A stretch of 64,000 nt of DNA from Blumeriella jaapii. Its lineage: Eukaryota > Ascomycota > Leotiomycetes > Helotiales > Drepanopezizaceae. The translations under genes were made by a program, and so were the position numbers. Each line of letters begins with the position of its first letter. Within the stretch, counting starts at the first letter, position 1. Shown in pieces: positions 35,865-47,512 of this stretch. The notes below the pieces were generated by a model, which was not told where the DNA came from, searched no databases, and saw only the letters and a list, made by a program, of their open reading frames with translations. Where the stretch lies: positions 124,001-188,000 of the forward strand of contig VWND01000021.1 in NCBI GenBank assembly GCA_009599575.1, written 5' to 3'.

Positions 35865-37090
35865 AAGGATTTAGGTTTTATTATTTTAATTAAAAACATC
35901 GATATAACTTTTTTTTATATTTAAAAAAGGTCGTCCGCGTAGTTTTACGCGATTAATTAGCCTAGCTTTTCGAACTTCCAGTTTTCGGCGCTTGCGTAAT
36001 CGAAATTTTGCGAAGTTTATTTTGCGTAATTAATCGGCATTTTCGGCCAATTCGTTTTTTTTTAATCTTTTCGAAAAAAGCGATTTTTTCGATATTTCGT
36101 TTTTAAACGGTTTTTTCGAAGATTTATATTTGTTTGGCCTCGAAAATACCGATATAACGCCTGGAAAAAATAACGGAAACGCTGCTAGCGGTAAAAAAGC
36201 TATTAGCGGTAATTTCGGTTTTAATAATATTTCCGAAGAAAAAAAGCAAAACGCTAACGTTTTTGGAAAAAAAACGGCCGAAGGTTATTAAAACTAAAAA
36301 ATTGGAAATAAAAATAACGACGATAATCGTTTTTTAAAACGCGCTCGTATTAAAACCAAAAAGCTTATCGTTTTTAAGCTTTTTAATTTTACTTTTTATA
36401 TAATTTGTATTATTCGCGAAGCAATTAAAAATTTAAATTACGAATACTTATCGAATTTGGCTAAAACTCGTTGCTATCGATACTACGTAATTAGCACGTC
36501 GTATATTCCAGCCGACGCGAACGTTATAATTACGTAATTTTCCGTTTTTAAAACTCGAATAAACAAAATTATTAACGCGGTTAATTATATCGAAAATTTT
36601 TATCGTTTTTGCTAATCGATTTTTAAAATATAACGGTTATTTTTTATTTTATAATTAAAACGGCTTTAAAAATGCAAAAAAATAAATTTTTAAATCGATC
36701 GTAATTTAAAAGCAAAATTAATAATTACAAAGCGTATTATTAACGCGAAGCTCGCCGCGGTTCGTAAAGTTTTTTAATTTTCTGTTTTTCGAATAAAAAC
36801 TTTTACGCTTGTTTTACGTGCTAGCGAAATAAAGCCTGGCTACGATTTATTAAAAAATACTTTCGTTTTTGAAAATTTAAAAAAAAATTTCGCGGCGATT
36901 TTTTTGCCTAACGTTTTTAATTTTTAATTTAATAAAACTTCGCAAAAAAAAAAAATGTTCCGGCTGTATAATCGACGGCAGTTATATTTAAAAAAATTTT
37001 CGCGAAGTTTATTTCAGGTTTGATTATCGCGAAGCGTCGAGCGCGGATTATCATTTTAGCGGGTTATATTTTTAACTTTTTGCAAAATTA
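35865..37090 (+). pseudogene. E9 opposite-strand ORF (RLC-1 aORF)
   Basis: Plus-strand homologue of the E12 aORF. The codon at the E12 start is AAG here (35865-35867). The AT-hook-encoding ggtcgtccgcgtag is kept at 35928-35941. More in-frame stops than in E12. Confidence 0.48.
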
Positions 37091-37199
37091 AACGGTTTGG
37101 TTTTGAATTTTTAAATTTGCGAAAAATTCGGATTTTTTTTAATTAAAAAATAGTTTTTGCTGCGTTTTAAGTTTTAATAAAAATTTATTTAAATAAGTA

Positions 37200-38640
37200 T
37201 ACGCTTGCAAAATGCAAGCTTTTTAATTCGATTAATCGAGTTTTTCGATAAAGCTTCGAAAATTTCGTAAATTAAAAAGTTTAACGAAATTTTCGTATTT
37301 TTATCGAATTAAATTTTTAATAAAACCGTTTGCGTATATTTTATTTATTAAAAAGTATATGATTTTAAACTTTTTATTTTAATACTTTTGGCGAATTTAT
37401 ATATTATTTATATCGACGTAGCGAAGCTTCGTAGAAATTCTTTTTTTGTTTTTTATAATTAATTTAATCGTTTGCTAGTTATCGTAATATACGTTTTATT
37501 TAAAAATAATATCGAATCGAAGCTTTTTAAAAAAACGTTGAAATGCTATTATTTTTTTTACGATCGTTATATAAATAAATAATTCCGCTTTACAAAAAAA
37601 AATGGTAATTATATTTTGTCGTATAGCTTTTTATAAAATAGCATTTTCGAAAAAAAAAAAATATAATTCTAAAAAAATTTCCGAGTTTTTAAATCGTCGG
37701 CGAAAAAAGCGTCGGTGAAAACTATTAATTAATTTTTCCGCTTTTTCCGATTATAAACGATTTTTAAAAATTTCGTTTTATAAAAATATCGAAACGTTTA
37801 ATTAATTGCTTCGAAATATTAAAAATTTAAATTGATAAAAAAATAAAAAAGCTAAAAAGCTGCGAAAGCCACGTCGGGTCGAAGCATAATAGCCGTGTAC
37901 AAAATTAAACCGACTTTTTTTTAATACTTTTTAATTTGCGAAAACGTAGCTACGCCTGGGTTTTTAATAAACTCGCAGATTAAAAAAAGCGTATTTAAAA
38001 AGCGCTTTTTATATATATCAAACTTCGTAGCGATCTTTTCGATATACGAGTCGTAAAACAAAAAGACTTTTTTTTTTGTTTATTTCGTAAAATACGAATT
38101 CCGAAAAAATAATTCAGATTTCTTATATTTATAAGCTCGTAAGCCTTTAAACCGAAAATAATTTCGTCGGCTTTTAACGAATAGAAAACGTAATATAAAA
38201 TTTAAATATCGTCGACGTAAAACGCCACGTATACGCTTCGCATTTCGTTAGCGAATATATAAAGTTTTTCGCTTATTAATTCGAATTTTAGCTTTTTTAA
38301 AATGTTGGCGAATTCGCCGTATTATAAAACTGGAAAATCTTTTAATTTATATAAAGCTCGGTCTAATTATATTATTATATCTGATTGTTTAAATTTATTA
38401 AATAAATAATACGTAATTAATTTATTTTTGAAATTTCGTTTTGTATTAACGAATATATTAATTATATCGAATTATTTAATTTTCAGATCGAAATAAGCCG
38501 TCAGCGTTATAACCGTTCGGAAAAAACGGGCTGCGAATATTATTGCGTATATAAAAAAAATTAAAGCTTCGTTTTAAAAATCTTTTTTTACGACTAGTCT
38601 CGATTTGCACCGCTGCAATTCGCCTGAACTGTTTGTTTTG
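37200..38640 (-). pseudogene. E9 copia RT and RNase H
   Basis: Reverse complement of the E8 region 29320-30720: RNase H at about 37260-37740 and RT at about 37850-38610. The RT catalytic block is encoded opposite 38200-38235 (gtcgacgtaaaacgcc). Heavily broken by stops. Confidence 0.72.
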
Positions 38641-38649
38641 TATATGAAA

Positions 38650-40038
38650 ACTTATTTAAATAAAATAGGCTTTATGATTTTATCTTTTTTAATAATCTTC
38701 TAGCATTTTTTGGTTTTTAAATTTTTAATTTCGGTTTTTGCTTTTTTTCTGAATTGCTTTTTTATTTAATAGTTTTTTAATTCGTTTTAGTTTTTTAAAG
38801 TCTTCGGTAAATTGTTTCGATATTGTTTTTGGTCGAAAAATTAAATATTTTTTACCGACTTTTTTTTTATCGAAGCTGCTATTATTACGTGGATAGTTTT
38901 AAAAGTTTTTTTTATTTATTTAAATCGGCTCGTTTATTTAAAACGTATAAACGAATTCGTCGATCTGTTATTTAATAAATAAAGCTATTAATTAAAAGAT
39001 TTCGCATATCGGGGCGTATATTTCCGGTTTATCCGGCTAATATAAAATAAAATTTATACGATTTCGTTTAGCAGTTTTTAAAATCAGCTGTTTTCTATCG
39101 TTTATCGGAAACTTCGATTTGTTTTTTTTACTTTTTTTAAATAATGCTTTTTTTTTAATAGTTAGCCTTGGAAAAGCTTTCAAAAACAAGCGTTCAGATA
39201 GCTGTTTTATTTTAAATCGATCTGGCGCTTAATCTGCCGGACGATAGCTTTTAATTATAATTTAAAAAGTTGAATTGCGCGCTTTTTCGTATAGAATTAT
39301 TTTTATATCCGCGCCGAAGGATTTTCTGGAATTTTGCTTCGTTTTATTTTATTTTGCAGTAATAAGCTTTATTAGTTTATTATTTTTTTTTAAACTTCTA
39401 TAATTTTTTAACGCTTTTATCGCGTCGGTCAAAATGTTTCGGATATATTTTGCATATTTCCGATTAATAATTAATTTTGAAAATTAAAACTGATCGGTAA
39501 TAGCTTTATCGAAAAGACTTTTATAAAAAATTATTATTTCCGAGCTTTAAACGTTTAAATCGATCGTAAAAAAAGGCTCGATTATTTCGATTTTTATTAG
39601 GTTTTTTATTCCCGAGGATTTGGCCTTATTCTTTGGAATATTTCAATTTATTGGTATTAAAATGTTTTTTTTTTATCGTAGGCTTTAAAAGTTTATTAAA
39701 AGGGCCTGAAATCGGTTCTGGTTTTGATAGCGGTTCCGATGGAAAAGGATTTTTATTTTTTTTTGTAAAATCTGGAGGTTATTCGTTTTGTGATAATAGC
39801 TTTTTTTTTGTATTACTTTTTTTTAACATACCGAATTTTGCTGATCTGCGCCGCTATTAAAACCGTCCGTTAATATTTAATATTTAACGTTTTAAGCTTT
39901 TTCGTTTTCCGCGTTTTCGATAAATTTTACGATTTTTTAAAGCTTTAGTTTAATTATAAAACTTGGACTTTTAGCTTTCGAAAAATAAAATTTGAATTCG
40001 TTAAATATTACGTTTCGGCTCGTAATTATACGTATTAG
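38650..40038 (-). pseudogene. E9 copia linker and integrase C-terminus
   Basis: Colinear with E12 50290-51690. A plus-strand open frame at 39633-39860 is a shadow of the proline/serine-rich linker. Integrase is truncated at 40038 by the insertion of E10. Confidence 0.6.
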
Positions 40039-40451
40039 TGTAAGAATTGAAAGGCAGGGAAACACTAGTTCAGACAATAAAGCTCAGATAAGGTTGGGTT
40101 GATAATCAGACTGATTTCTACCTTCTACATCTTTAGTAGAAGGCGTATATAAGTATAAAAGAAAGGGTGGAGCCCTCGAGAAAAGTATTTCCTAGGAAAC
40201 CAGGCGAATCCCATTTAGTATGCTTTTCAGCCCTTATTCCGATCTTTTTTTAATTCTTTTTAATATAATTCTAATAATTGGTTTTTTAGCAATTATTTCT
40301 ATAAAATGTTTTATTTAAATATTATTTTTAGCTTTTATAATATTATCCGGCTTTTACGGCCTATCCGCAGAAAATATTATTCGAAAATTGGTAAAAAGCA
40401 AAAAGTCTTGGCGGATTATCTGACTTATATACGTAATATTAGTTTTTAATA
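40039..40451 (-). repeat. E10 3' LTR (RLG-2, 413 bp)
   Basis: As written it begins tgtaagaattgaaaggcagg and ends agtttttaata. About 190 bp at the outer left end are almost unmutated (ttctaccttctacatc). The inner end has lost nearly all non-CpG cytosines. Confidence 0.9.
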
Positions 40452-40712
40452 TTACTTTTTCTTTTAAGTTTTTGATTTCCAAAAGCGATTGATTTTTTTA
40501 TGCGTATGTTTCCGTATATAGCGTGCGTTACGCTTTCGAAATAATATACGTTTTTTTTTCCGTTTTCGGTCGTGAATTATAATTATTTCTTTCGCTTTTG
40601 GTCGTGAATTATAATTGTTTTGCTGTTTTGTTTTTTTTTGTTTTCGATAGCGTTCGCATTTTCGTTTAAAAAAGTTTTTTTTTTTAAAATAGCCGTAATT
40701 TTTCTGCTTAAC

Positions 40713-40739
40713 TTTTTTTTTTTTTTTTTTTTTTTTTTT
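40713..40739 (+). repeat. Poly(dT) tract, 27 nt, upstream of the E10 aORF
   Basis: An uninterrupted run of 27 T. The E11 copy has 35 A at the same place on its coding strand (56954-56988). It lies directly 5' of the opposite-strand ORF. Such tracts exclude nucleosomes in fungal promoters; a promoter role here is inference. Confidence 0.6.
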
Positions 40740-40740
40740 A

Positions 40741-41601
40741 GCTTTTTTTTATTTTAATTAATTGCTTTTCGTCGCGTTCGCCGCGAATTTTTAAAAAGCT
40801 TTTGATTTTTATTTGCTTTCGGTATGTCCGCTTAATTTCACGCGAAAGCATTACAGCGGTTTTTTTTTGCTTTTTTTGCGTTTTCGAACTTTTTAGCGTA
40901 AAATACAACCGTTGCAAAGCTTCGTATATTTAGTGTTTTTTTATAAGTTTTTTAGACTTTTATTCGGATTCGCTTTTAATTAACTATAGGTTTCTGCCGT
41001 ACGCGCTATCGAGGCGCAAATTTTTTTCGCGGGTTTTAACGATTTTATAAATCGTTTCGATGCTGCTATCGCCGCTGCCGCTTTTTTTTTTTTTATTATC
41101 GAAGCCAAAGCTTTTGCTAAAACTTTTATCGATTTTATTATTTACGACGCTTATATAAATCGTTTAAAAGAAAATAACGCTTCGGCTTTTATAATAGTCG
41201 GAAATCGTACGAATCGCGCCGCGGCTCGGGCTGCCGCCGCTGCTGCTGCGTCCGTTTCTGCCGGTTTAGCGGCTGCTGCTGTTTTGAAAGCTTTAGCTGC
41301 GCCGGCTTTTTTTTTTAACGACGCTAATATAAAACGTATTTTCCGACGTTTCGAAAACGTCGCTCGGATTTATTCTGACTAATTAAATTAAATTCTGAAT
41401 TTTTACGAAAATATTATAATTATAATTTAAAATTCGATTACGGCTATCGTAAAAGCTTTAATTAAGATAAATCGAATATTCTGCGAATTCGTTTAATATT
41501 AATTCTTTTAGCTTGCCGCTGCTTTTGAATTTGAAAAAAATAACGAAAAAGATAGAAAAAAAAATAACGATAAAAATAAATTAATTTAACGGCGGTTCTG
41601 A
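40741..41601 (+). pseudogene. E10 opposite-strand alanine-rich ORF (RLG-2 aORF)
   Basis: One plus-strand frame, opposite to pol, runs from 40741 to a TGA at 41599. Its other stops are all TAA or TAG. The longest uninterrupted piece is 40990-41379, 130 codons: AVRAIEAQIFFAGFNDFINR, an alanine-rich segment (RAAARAAAAAAASVSAGL), then RIFRRFENVARIY. After the TAA at 41380 it continues with EFEKNNEKDRKKNNDKNK, a charged tail. E11 has the same frame with conservative changes (56089-56940). An alternative frame near 40901-40945 reads VKYNRCKAS, a degraded CxxC cluster (VKCNRCKVS in E11), so a frameshift may separate a zinc-binding N-terminus. Function unknown. Confidence 0.55.
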
Positions 41602-41609
41602 AGTTTTCT

Positions 41610-42078
41610 AAATATTTTTTTTTTTTTTTTTTTTGCTTTTACGGCGCGCATTCGTTATTGCTCCGTTGTTATTATTTATCGTATTTTTCAAATATTTTTC
41701 TATAATTTTTTTTGCGTTCGTAAAATAGTTTTCTGATTTTTACGAATTTTCGCTTAGTAAATAACCTTTTTATCGCATTAAATAATATCGGCTTTTTTTT
41801 GTATTTTTGTAAATTTGTATTAATTTAACTTCGTATTTTTCGGGTTTTTAAAGTTTTATTATATTATTTTTCGGCTCGGTGTCGTTCCGATTTTATTAAA
41901 GTTTTAGTAAGAAAACGTGAAAAATATCGTAAATACGATATTAAAAAAAAAGCTCGAATTAATAAGCTTGGCCGTGTTCGTATATAATTCGTTTGATTTT
42001 AAAAGATTTTAAATATTTATTTAAAAGCTTTCGAAAAAATCGCAGTTATCGAAGGTTTTTAATCGATAATAATATTTT
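41610..42078 (-). pseudogene. E10 pol 3' end, first part
   Basis: Minus-strand C-terminal pol sequence after the integrase core, colinear with E11 55600-56080. I looked for a chromodomain here and could not make one out with confidence. E11 interrupts it at 42078. Confidence 0.5.
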
Positions 42079-42491
42079 TGTCAGGAACCAACATCACGTG
42101 TATAAGTCAGGTGATCCGCCAAGGCCCTCTGCCTCCTACCAACCCTCGAATAGCACTTTCTGCGGATAGGCCGTAGGGGCCGGATAATACTGTAAGGGCT
42201 GGAAATGATATTTAGGTAAAACATTTTATAGAAATAATTGCTAAAAAACCAATTATTAGGGTTATATTAAAAAGGATAAGAAAAGGTCGGAATAAGGGCT
42301 GGAAAAGTATATTAAATAAGATTCGCCTGGTTTTTTGAAAAATATTTTTTTCGAAAGCTTTATTTTTTTTTTTGTATTTATATACGTTTTTTACTAAAAA
42401 TATAAAAAGTAAAAATCAATTTGATTATTAACCTAATTTTATCTAAGTTTTATTATTTAAACTAATGTTTTTCTGCTTTTTAATTTTTATA
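42079..42491 (+). repeat. E11 5' LTR (RLG-2, 413 bp)
   Basis: It begins tgtcaggaaccaacatcacg and ends taatttttata. The E-box CACGTG is at 42095-42100. The outer left is preserved, while the inner right is mutated; the 3' LTR shows the reverse. Confidence 0.93.
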
Positions 42492-42589
42492 TTTTAATTT
42501 TTCTATTTATCGGAACGGCAGTTTAATATTATTAAAACAATCTTTTATTATATTATTATATTTATATCGTTATTATCGATATTATAGCT

Positions 42590-44010
42590 TTTCGCATTCG
42601 CAGCGAACAAGCATTTTCAGCTATTTAAAAAGATTTAGCATTTTCGGCTGCTTAAAAAAACCTCGTATTATCGTTCCTTTTAACGTTACCAGCTTAATCA
42701 AAAGTCGAAAATATTTTATTATTAAAACGCGACGATTTTCTAATTTTTTTTATCGAAAAAGTTATTAAAAAAAGCTACGCTTAAAGCGATTCGAAAGAAC
42801 TTTCCATCGAAATCCTGATTTATTTGGCTAATAAACGAATTCGCGCCGAACAAAAAAAAAACGATAAACGTAAAAAAATAAAAAAAATACGAGCTAAAAT
42901 AAAACAAAAAAAAACTGAGAAAAAAATTTACGAAATAATCAAAAGATTCGAAGAAATCAAAAAACGCCGAAACGAATTTCGAAAAAAGGTTAAATAATTT
43001 TAACGAAAACTTAACGCTTTTAAAAATATCGAAAAAAAAGTTTTTATATTTTCTAACATCGTTCCAACTGAAAAAAAACAGAAAATAATTTAAGCCGGCG
43101 ATTATTATAAAATATTTTCGAAATATTACGATAATAATACCTATTAGAAACGACTTAGTATTTTTTTTAAGTATATTATACTTTTTGTAGAAAATACAGC
43201 GAATTCGAGCCGAAAAATATTAAAAATAAAAAACTTTTTAATATATCGAAGAAAAAATATTAAAAAAGCTTAATTTTTTATTCGGCGTATAAAGCGAAGC
43301 TTCCGCTAAAATAAAAAAGTAATATTTTGTACCGATTAAAAAAAAATTAACGCTTATGTTTTAGCTTTCGACGATAAAATAAAAAAAAAATAAATCGGAT
43401 ACGAACGACGTTTTACGAATATTCGAATTATATAAAACGATTTTAAAAAATAAATATTAAACTTTTTAATAAATGCGGAAAATCGAAAAATCGCGGCTTC
43501 GAATTTATACGATAAAGCGAAGCAAAAAAAGCATAAATCAGTTAACGATTTCGTTGTTTATTTAAATAATTTCGAATAATAATTGCAAATAACAAACGAT
43601 GCGATTAAAAAAAAAATGCTTTTCGCAAAACTCCGATTTACTTTTCGAAAAAAAATTATCAAACGAAACAATACTGCAATTATAAGCTCGTATAAAAAAT
43701 TAATATTAATCGCTCGTCGTATCGAAAATGCTAATAAAATTATTAGTAACGAAACGAAAAATAATAAACGACGAAACGAGCGCAAAAAAAAAAAAAAAAA
43801 AAAAGATTTATATTTAAGATTAAGATTTAAAAGCTAAAACAAATATATATCGTTTTCGATTCGAAAATACGTTATAAAAAGAAAAACGAAAGCGAAAAAA
43901 CGATAATTCTAATAAAATCTTTTAAAATCCTAGAACTTTTAACGATTTCTTTTACTTTTCGAAATGCAATCGCTGCTAAAAGAAAAAGCATCGCATAGCC
44001 AATTATTTAA
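42590..44010 (+). pseudogene. E11 gag (RLG-2)
   Basis: Coiled-coil K/E/R-rich stretch around 42840-43000, then a capsid region with an open 84-codon block (43583-43837): NDAIKKKMLFAKLRFTFRKK, LIARRIENANK, then a very basic tail. The zinc knuckle at about 43962-44006 reads KCNRC, a stop, KKKHRIANY: the first two Cys and the His remain, while the last Cys has become Tyr. Same architecture as E7. Confidence 0.7.
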
Positions 44011-44129
44011 AAATCGAATATTATAAATATAATAAAAAAAAATATATAGTTTTAAATTGCTCCGAAATTAATAAATTTAAAAATTCGGAGCTTTCGCTCG
44101 ATTTTAATTTCGTCGCTGCTAATAAAATC

Positions 44130-46280
44130 GAACGAAAAAAAAAAGCAGAAAATAATAATTTCAGTCGAAATTAAAAAAGCTAAAAGCGAAATTCGTACGA
44201 AACGAGCTTTTATCGATTGCGGCGCGAAAAAAAACTGCGTAATCCAAAAATTATTAATTAAATATAAATGAAAACCAATTTAAAAACGTATTAACTTATT
44301 TACGATTAAAAAAAAAAAAGTAATTATTTACGATACGCATACGCAATTTATTCGCGTTATTAATAATTATAAAACAATTAAAAAAATACAAAGCGATTTC
44401 GTAGCTTACGATATAAATATTTCAAAAATTTTATTTATTCTAAGGTTTTTTTAATTGCGAAATATCGATTCCGCTATAAGTTTTCGAGCTAAATCGTAGC
44501 GATATTTAATCGAACGCTTATAATTTAATTTCGTTATAATCAAACGTTTCAAAAAAAAATCTAAAAAAAAGCAAGCGTTTTATATCGTTTTAAAAAAAGC
44601 TATTAAAAAACAGCATTAATTACTTTTTAAATACGACGATTACGCCGACGTGTTCGACGATACCGTCGCGGTTATCCTAGCTTTTTATTATTTTATAAAA
44701 CATCGAATAAACTTCGCGGAAAAAAAAGATTCTTTTTAAAAACTAATTTATTTTTTGTCGAAATTTAAATTTATCGAGTTACGCGAATATTTCGATTCGA
44801 GCTTAAAAAAAGACTGGATAAAAAGGTTTACTAGCTTTGCCGGCGCATCGGTAATATTTATACCGAAAAAAAACGGAAATTTACGATTATGCGTCGATTA
44901 TAAAAATCTAAACGCAATTACGGTTAAAAATCGAACTTTTTTATTTTTTATAAGCGAAACTTTGGATCGTTTAAAAAAAACTAAAATATTTATTAAACTA
45001 GATTTTATTTAGGCGTACCATCGTTTTCGAATAAAAAAGGAAAATAAATGGAAGACTGCGTTTCGCATTCGTTACGGATATTTCGAATATTGCGTATTAC
45101 TTTTCGGCTTTTCGAACGCATTAGCAATCTTTTAAGCGTATATTAATTAAATTTTAATCGGTTTAATAAATGTTATATATATAATTTACTTCGACGATAT
45201 TTTAATATTTTCCGAAAACCTTAACGATTATATAAACGCGGTAAAAAAGGTTTTCGAAAAACTTTGTATTAATAAACTTTACGGAAATCTGAAAAAATAT
45301 GCTTTCGATACGAATACGGTTAAATTCCTAAGTTTCGTCGTTATTTTTACGGAAATTAAAATGGATCTAAAAAAAGTAAATAATATTCGGAAATAGCTTT
45401 TTTTTATTACGTAGCGAAATATTTAAATGTTTTTAGGTTTTACTAACTTTTATAAACGTTTTATTAAAAACTACGCTAAGCTTTGCCGATTTATTACAAA
45501 TCTTTTAAAAAAAATATAACGAAAAAAAATATCGGGCCTTTTTCGTTTTTTATTCGAAGCGAAAATCGCTTTTTTATTTTTAAAAGAAAAATTTTGCCGA
45601 GCACCGATTTTACGCTATTTCGATTTTCGATTAAAAATCCAAATCGAAACAAACGCTTCGAAATTCGTTATAAACGGAATATTATTTTAATTATTCGAAA
45701 AAAATGCGAAAGCACGTTGGCATTTTATCGTATATTATTCGAAAAAGCTTTTTTTTATAAAACAAAAATACGAAATTTACGACGCTGAGCTAATAGTTAT
45801 AATTTACGTTTTTAAATAATAAAGCTAATATTTACGTAGCGCTTCCGACGTTATTATTATACGTATAAATTATTATAATTTAAAATATTTTTTTACGAAA
45901 AAACGTTTAAACGAACGCCAAACGAAATAGGCCGACGAGCTAGCTAAATACGATTTTGCAATCGAATATAAAACAAAAGTTTTTAATCCGGCGAATAGTT
46001 TTTTTCGCCGGCCAGATTTAAAAAAAGATTTAAAAAAAAATAACGAGCAGCTGCTTACGTTGCATCGTAAACTAAAATTAGTTTATTTAAAAAATTTTAA
46101 AATGTTTTTCGTAATAAAAACACGTTTAAAATCGGGGCATAAACTATTTCGCGCCGATAAGTATTCGAAGCTTTTGTTAACGAAATCAAAAAATAAAAAG
46201 CAAACGGGAAAAAGTCAAATAAAAAGCTTTTTCGCCGGATTGTTTTTTACTAATATTATTAATTACAAATAATATATACC
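44130..46280 (+). pseudogene. E11 protease, RT, RNase H (RLG-2 pol)
   Basis: Protease FIDCGAKKNC at about 44213-44242. RT is the best conserved gene of the family: an 85-codon open block (44755-45012) with LREYFDSSLKKDWIKRF, PKKNGNLRLCVDYKNLNAI and ETLDRLKKTKIFIKLD. It is followed by FGYFEYCVLLFGFSNAL-type sequence and the catalytic IYFDDILIFSEN (about 45180-45225; YLDD to YFDD). RNase H is read near 45600-46020: RYFDF, then YYSKKLFF, YEIYDAEL, ADELAKYDFAIEYK. This is a typical Ty3 order. Interrupted by several stops. Confidence 0.82.
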
Positions 46281-46289
46281 ACGGAGCGT

Positions 46290-46992
46290 AGCCGTTGTGT
46301 TATTATAATCCGAAACGGTTAATAACGAGCTAGCAAAACCGATTTACAAAACTATTTTTAAATTGTAAAAATTTGATTTTTTTGTATTATAAAAAACGTA
46401 CGAATCGGCTTCGCAAAATAATCGAGCCGAGTTCGAAAAATATTGGCGTATAAATCAAAATAAATTACTACGCTATAAAAAACGTGCGTATATTCCGAAT
46501 AAAAGCGTTATTAAAAGCGAAATATTAAAAATTAATTACGACGATCCGACCGCCGGCTATTAAAGCTTTCGGCGAACGTTAAAACTGGTCGAAAAAAAGT
46601 ATTTCTGGCCTGGTTTACGAAACGACGTAAAGCGTTACGTTAATACGTATGGAAAATGCCAGAAAAGCAAGCCTAGAAAATACCGATTTTATAACGAATT
46701 AGTTTTTTTTTCGATTTCTACGAGATTTTGGAAAAAAATAATCATAGATTTTATTACGGGTTTATTTTTTAATAAAAAACGAAATCGTATTTACGATTCG
46801 ATATTCGTTATAATAAACCGATACATAAAGCTGTCGAAATACATATCGATATAAAAAACGATTTCAGCTTTAAATTTAATTAAAATATTTATATAATACG
46901 TTTATAAAGATTTTGGCTGTTACAAAAAAATTATTATAAACAAAGGGTTAGTTTTTATTAGTAAATTCTGGTTTTTAATAATATTTCACTTA
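46290..46992 (+). pseudogene. E11 integrase, part 1 (RLG-2)
   Basis: Zinc-binding region NYDDPTAGY then KYFWPGLRNDVKRYVNTYGK and CQKSK: both His are Tyr and one Cys is Tyr. The catalytic core begins with WKKIIIDFITGLF. E12 is inserted after actta at 46988-46992. Integration resumes at 55214. Confidence 0.78.
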
Positions 46993-47294
46993 TATCGTGC
47001 ATAGCCGAATAGTCGGGAGGAACCCTCACCGGAAGCTGGAACGGATGAATTGTATGCAGTAAAATGTTATTTGTATTGTTCTAAGTCTGATTAGCGAGCT
47101 CTTCGCAAAAGACGAAAGGTTCGGGCTCGCTTAGTCAATCGCTCGGAAAAATTAATCTCCGAGAAGGCTCGTTATCACGTGACTACGAGCTTTTCCGAAC
47201 TCCAAAAACATTTAATTACTGAAAGCGTACAAAAAAAATAAATCTGGAACAAAAAAAATAAAAAATAATAAAAAAATATAAATATAGCGCAACA
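46993..47294 (-). repeat. E12 3' LTR (RLC-1, 302 bp)
   Basis: As written it begins tatcgtgcatagccg and ends atatagcgcaaca. The outer left end is the preserved one. Confidence 0.92.
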
Positions 47295-47512
47295 CATCCT
47301 TTAGCTGATTGCCAATCCGGTGATCAGCTATTTTTAAAGCGCGGAAAGATCTTTTTGTCGTTCGAATACGGCCGTAACGCGATATTGCAATATTTATATA
47401 GCTTATTTATATTTTTTATCGTTGCGAAGCGTGAATAAAGCTAATTCAGCTTAAATAAAAGTTTCGTCGCTTATAAAAACTTTAATTTTTTTATTTTTCT
47501 ATCAGTTTTCTA

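Larger units (their letters stand above)
35345..40038 (-). mobile_element. E9: RLC-1 Ty1/copia retrotransposon, 3' half
   Basis: A minus-strand copia copy colinear with E12 46993-51690. It has a 3' LTR (35345-35646), the aORF on the plus strand, then RNase H, RT and part of integrase on the minus strand. Left flank aaaat is the E7 integrase. E10 was inserted after attag in the integrase C-terminal region. The 5' half is outside the window. Confidence 0.87.

Noticed and set aside
41000..41600. Captured host gene because of higher GC
   Set aside because: The same segment occurs at the same place in E10 and E11 and is therefore part of the RLG-2 element.
45483..45788. 101-codon ORF (MPIYYKSFKKN...), also at 34169-34474
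   Set aside because: Out of frame with RT and RNase H; the true RNase H motifs (YYSKKLFF, ADELAKYDF) are in another frame across the same interval.
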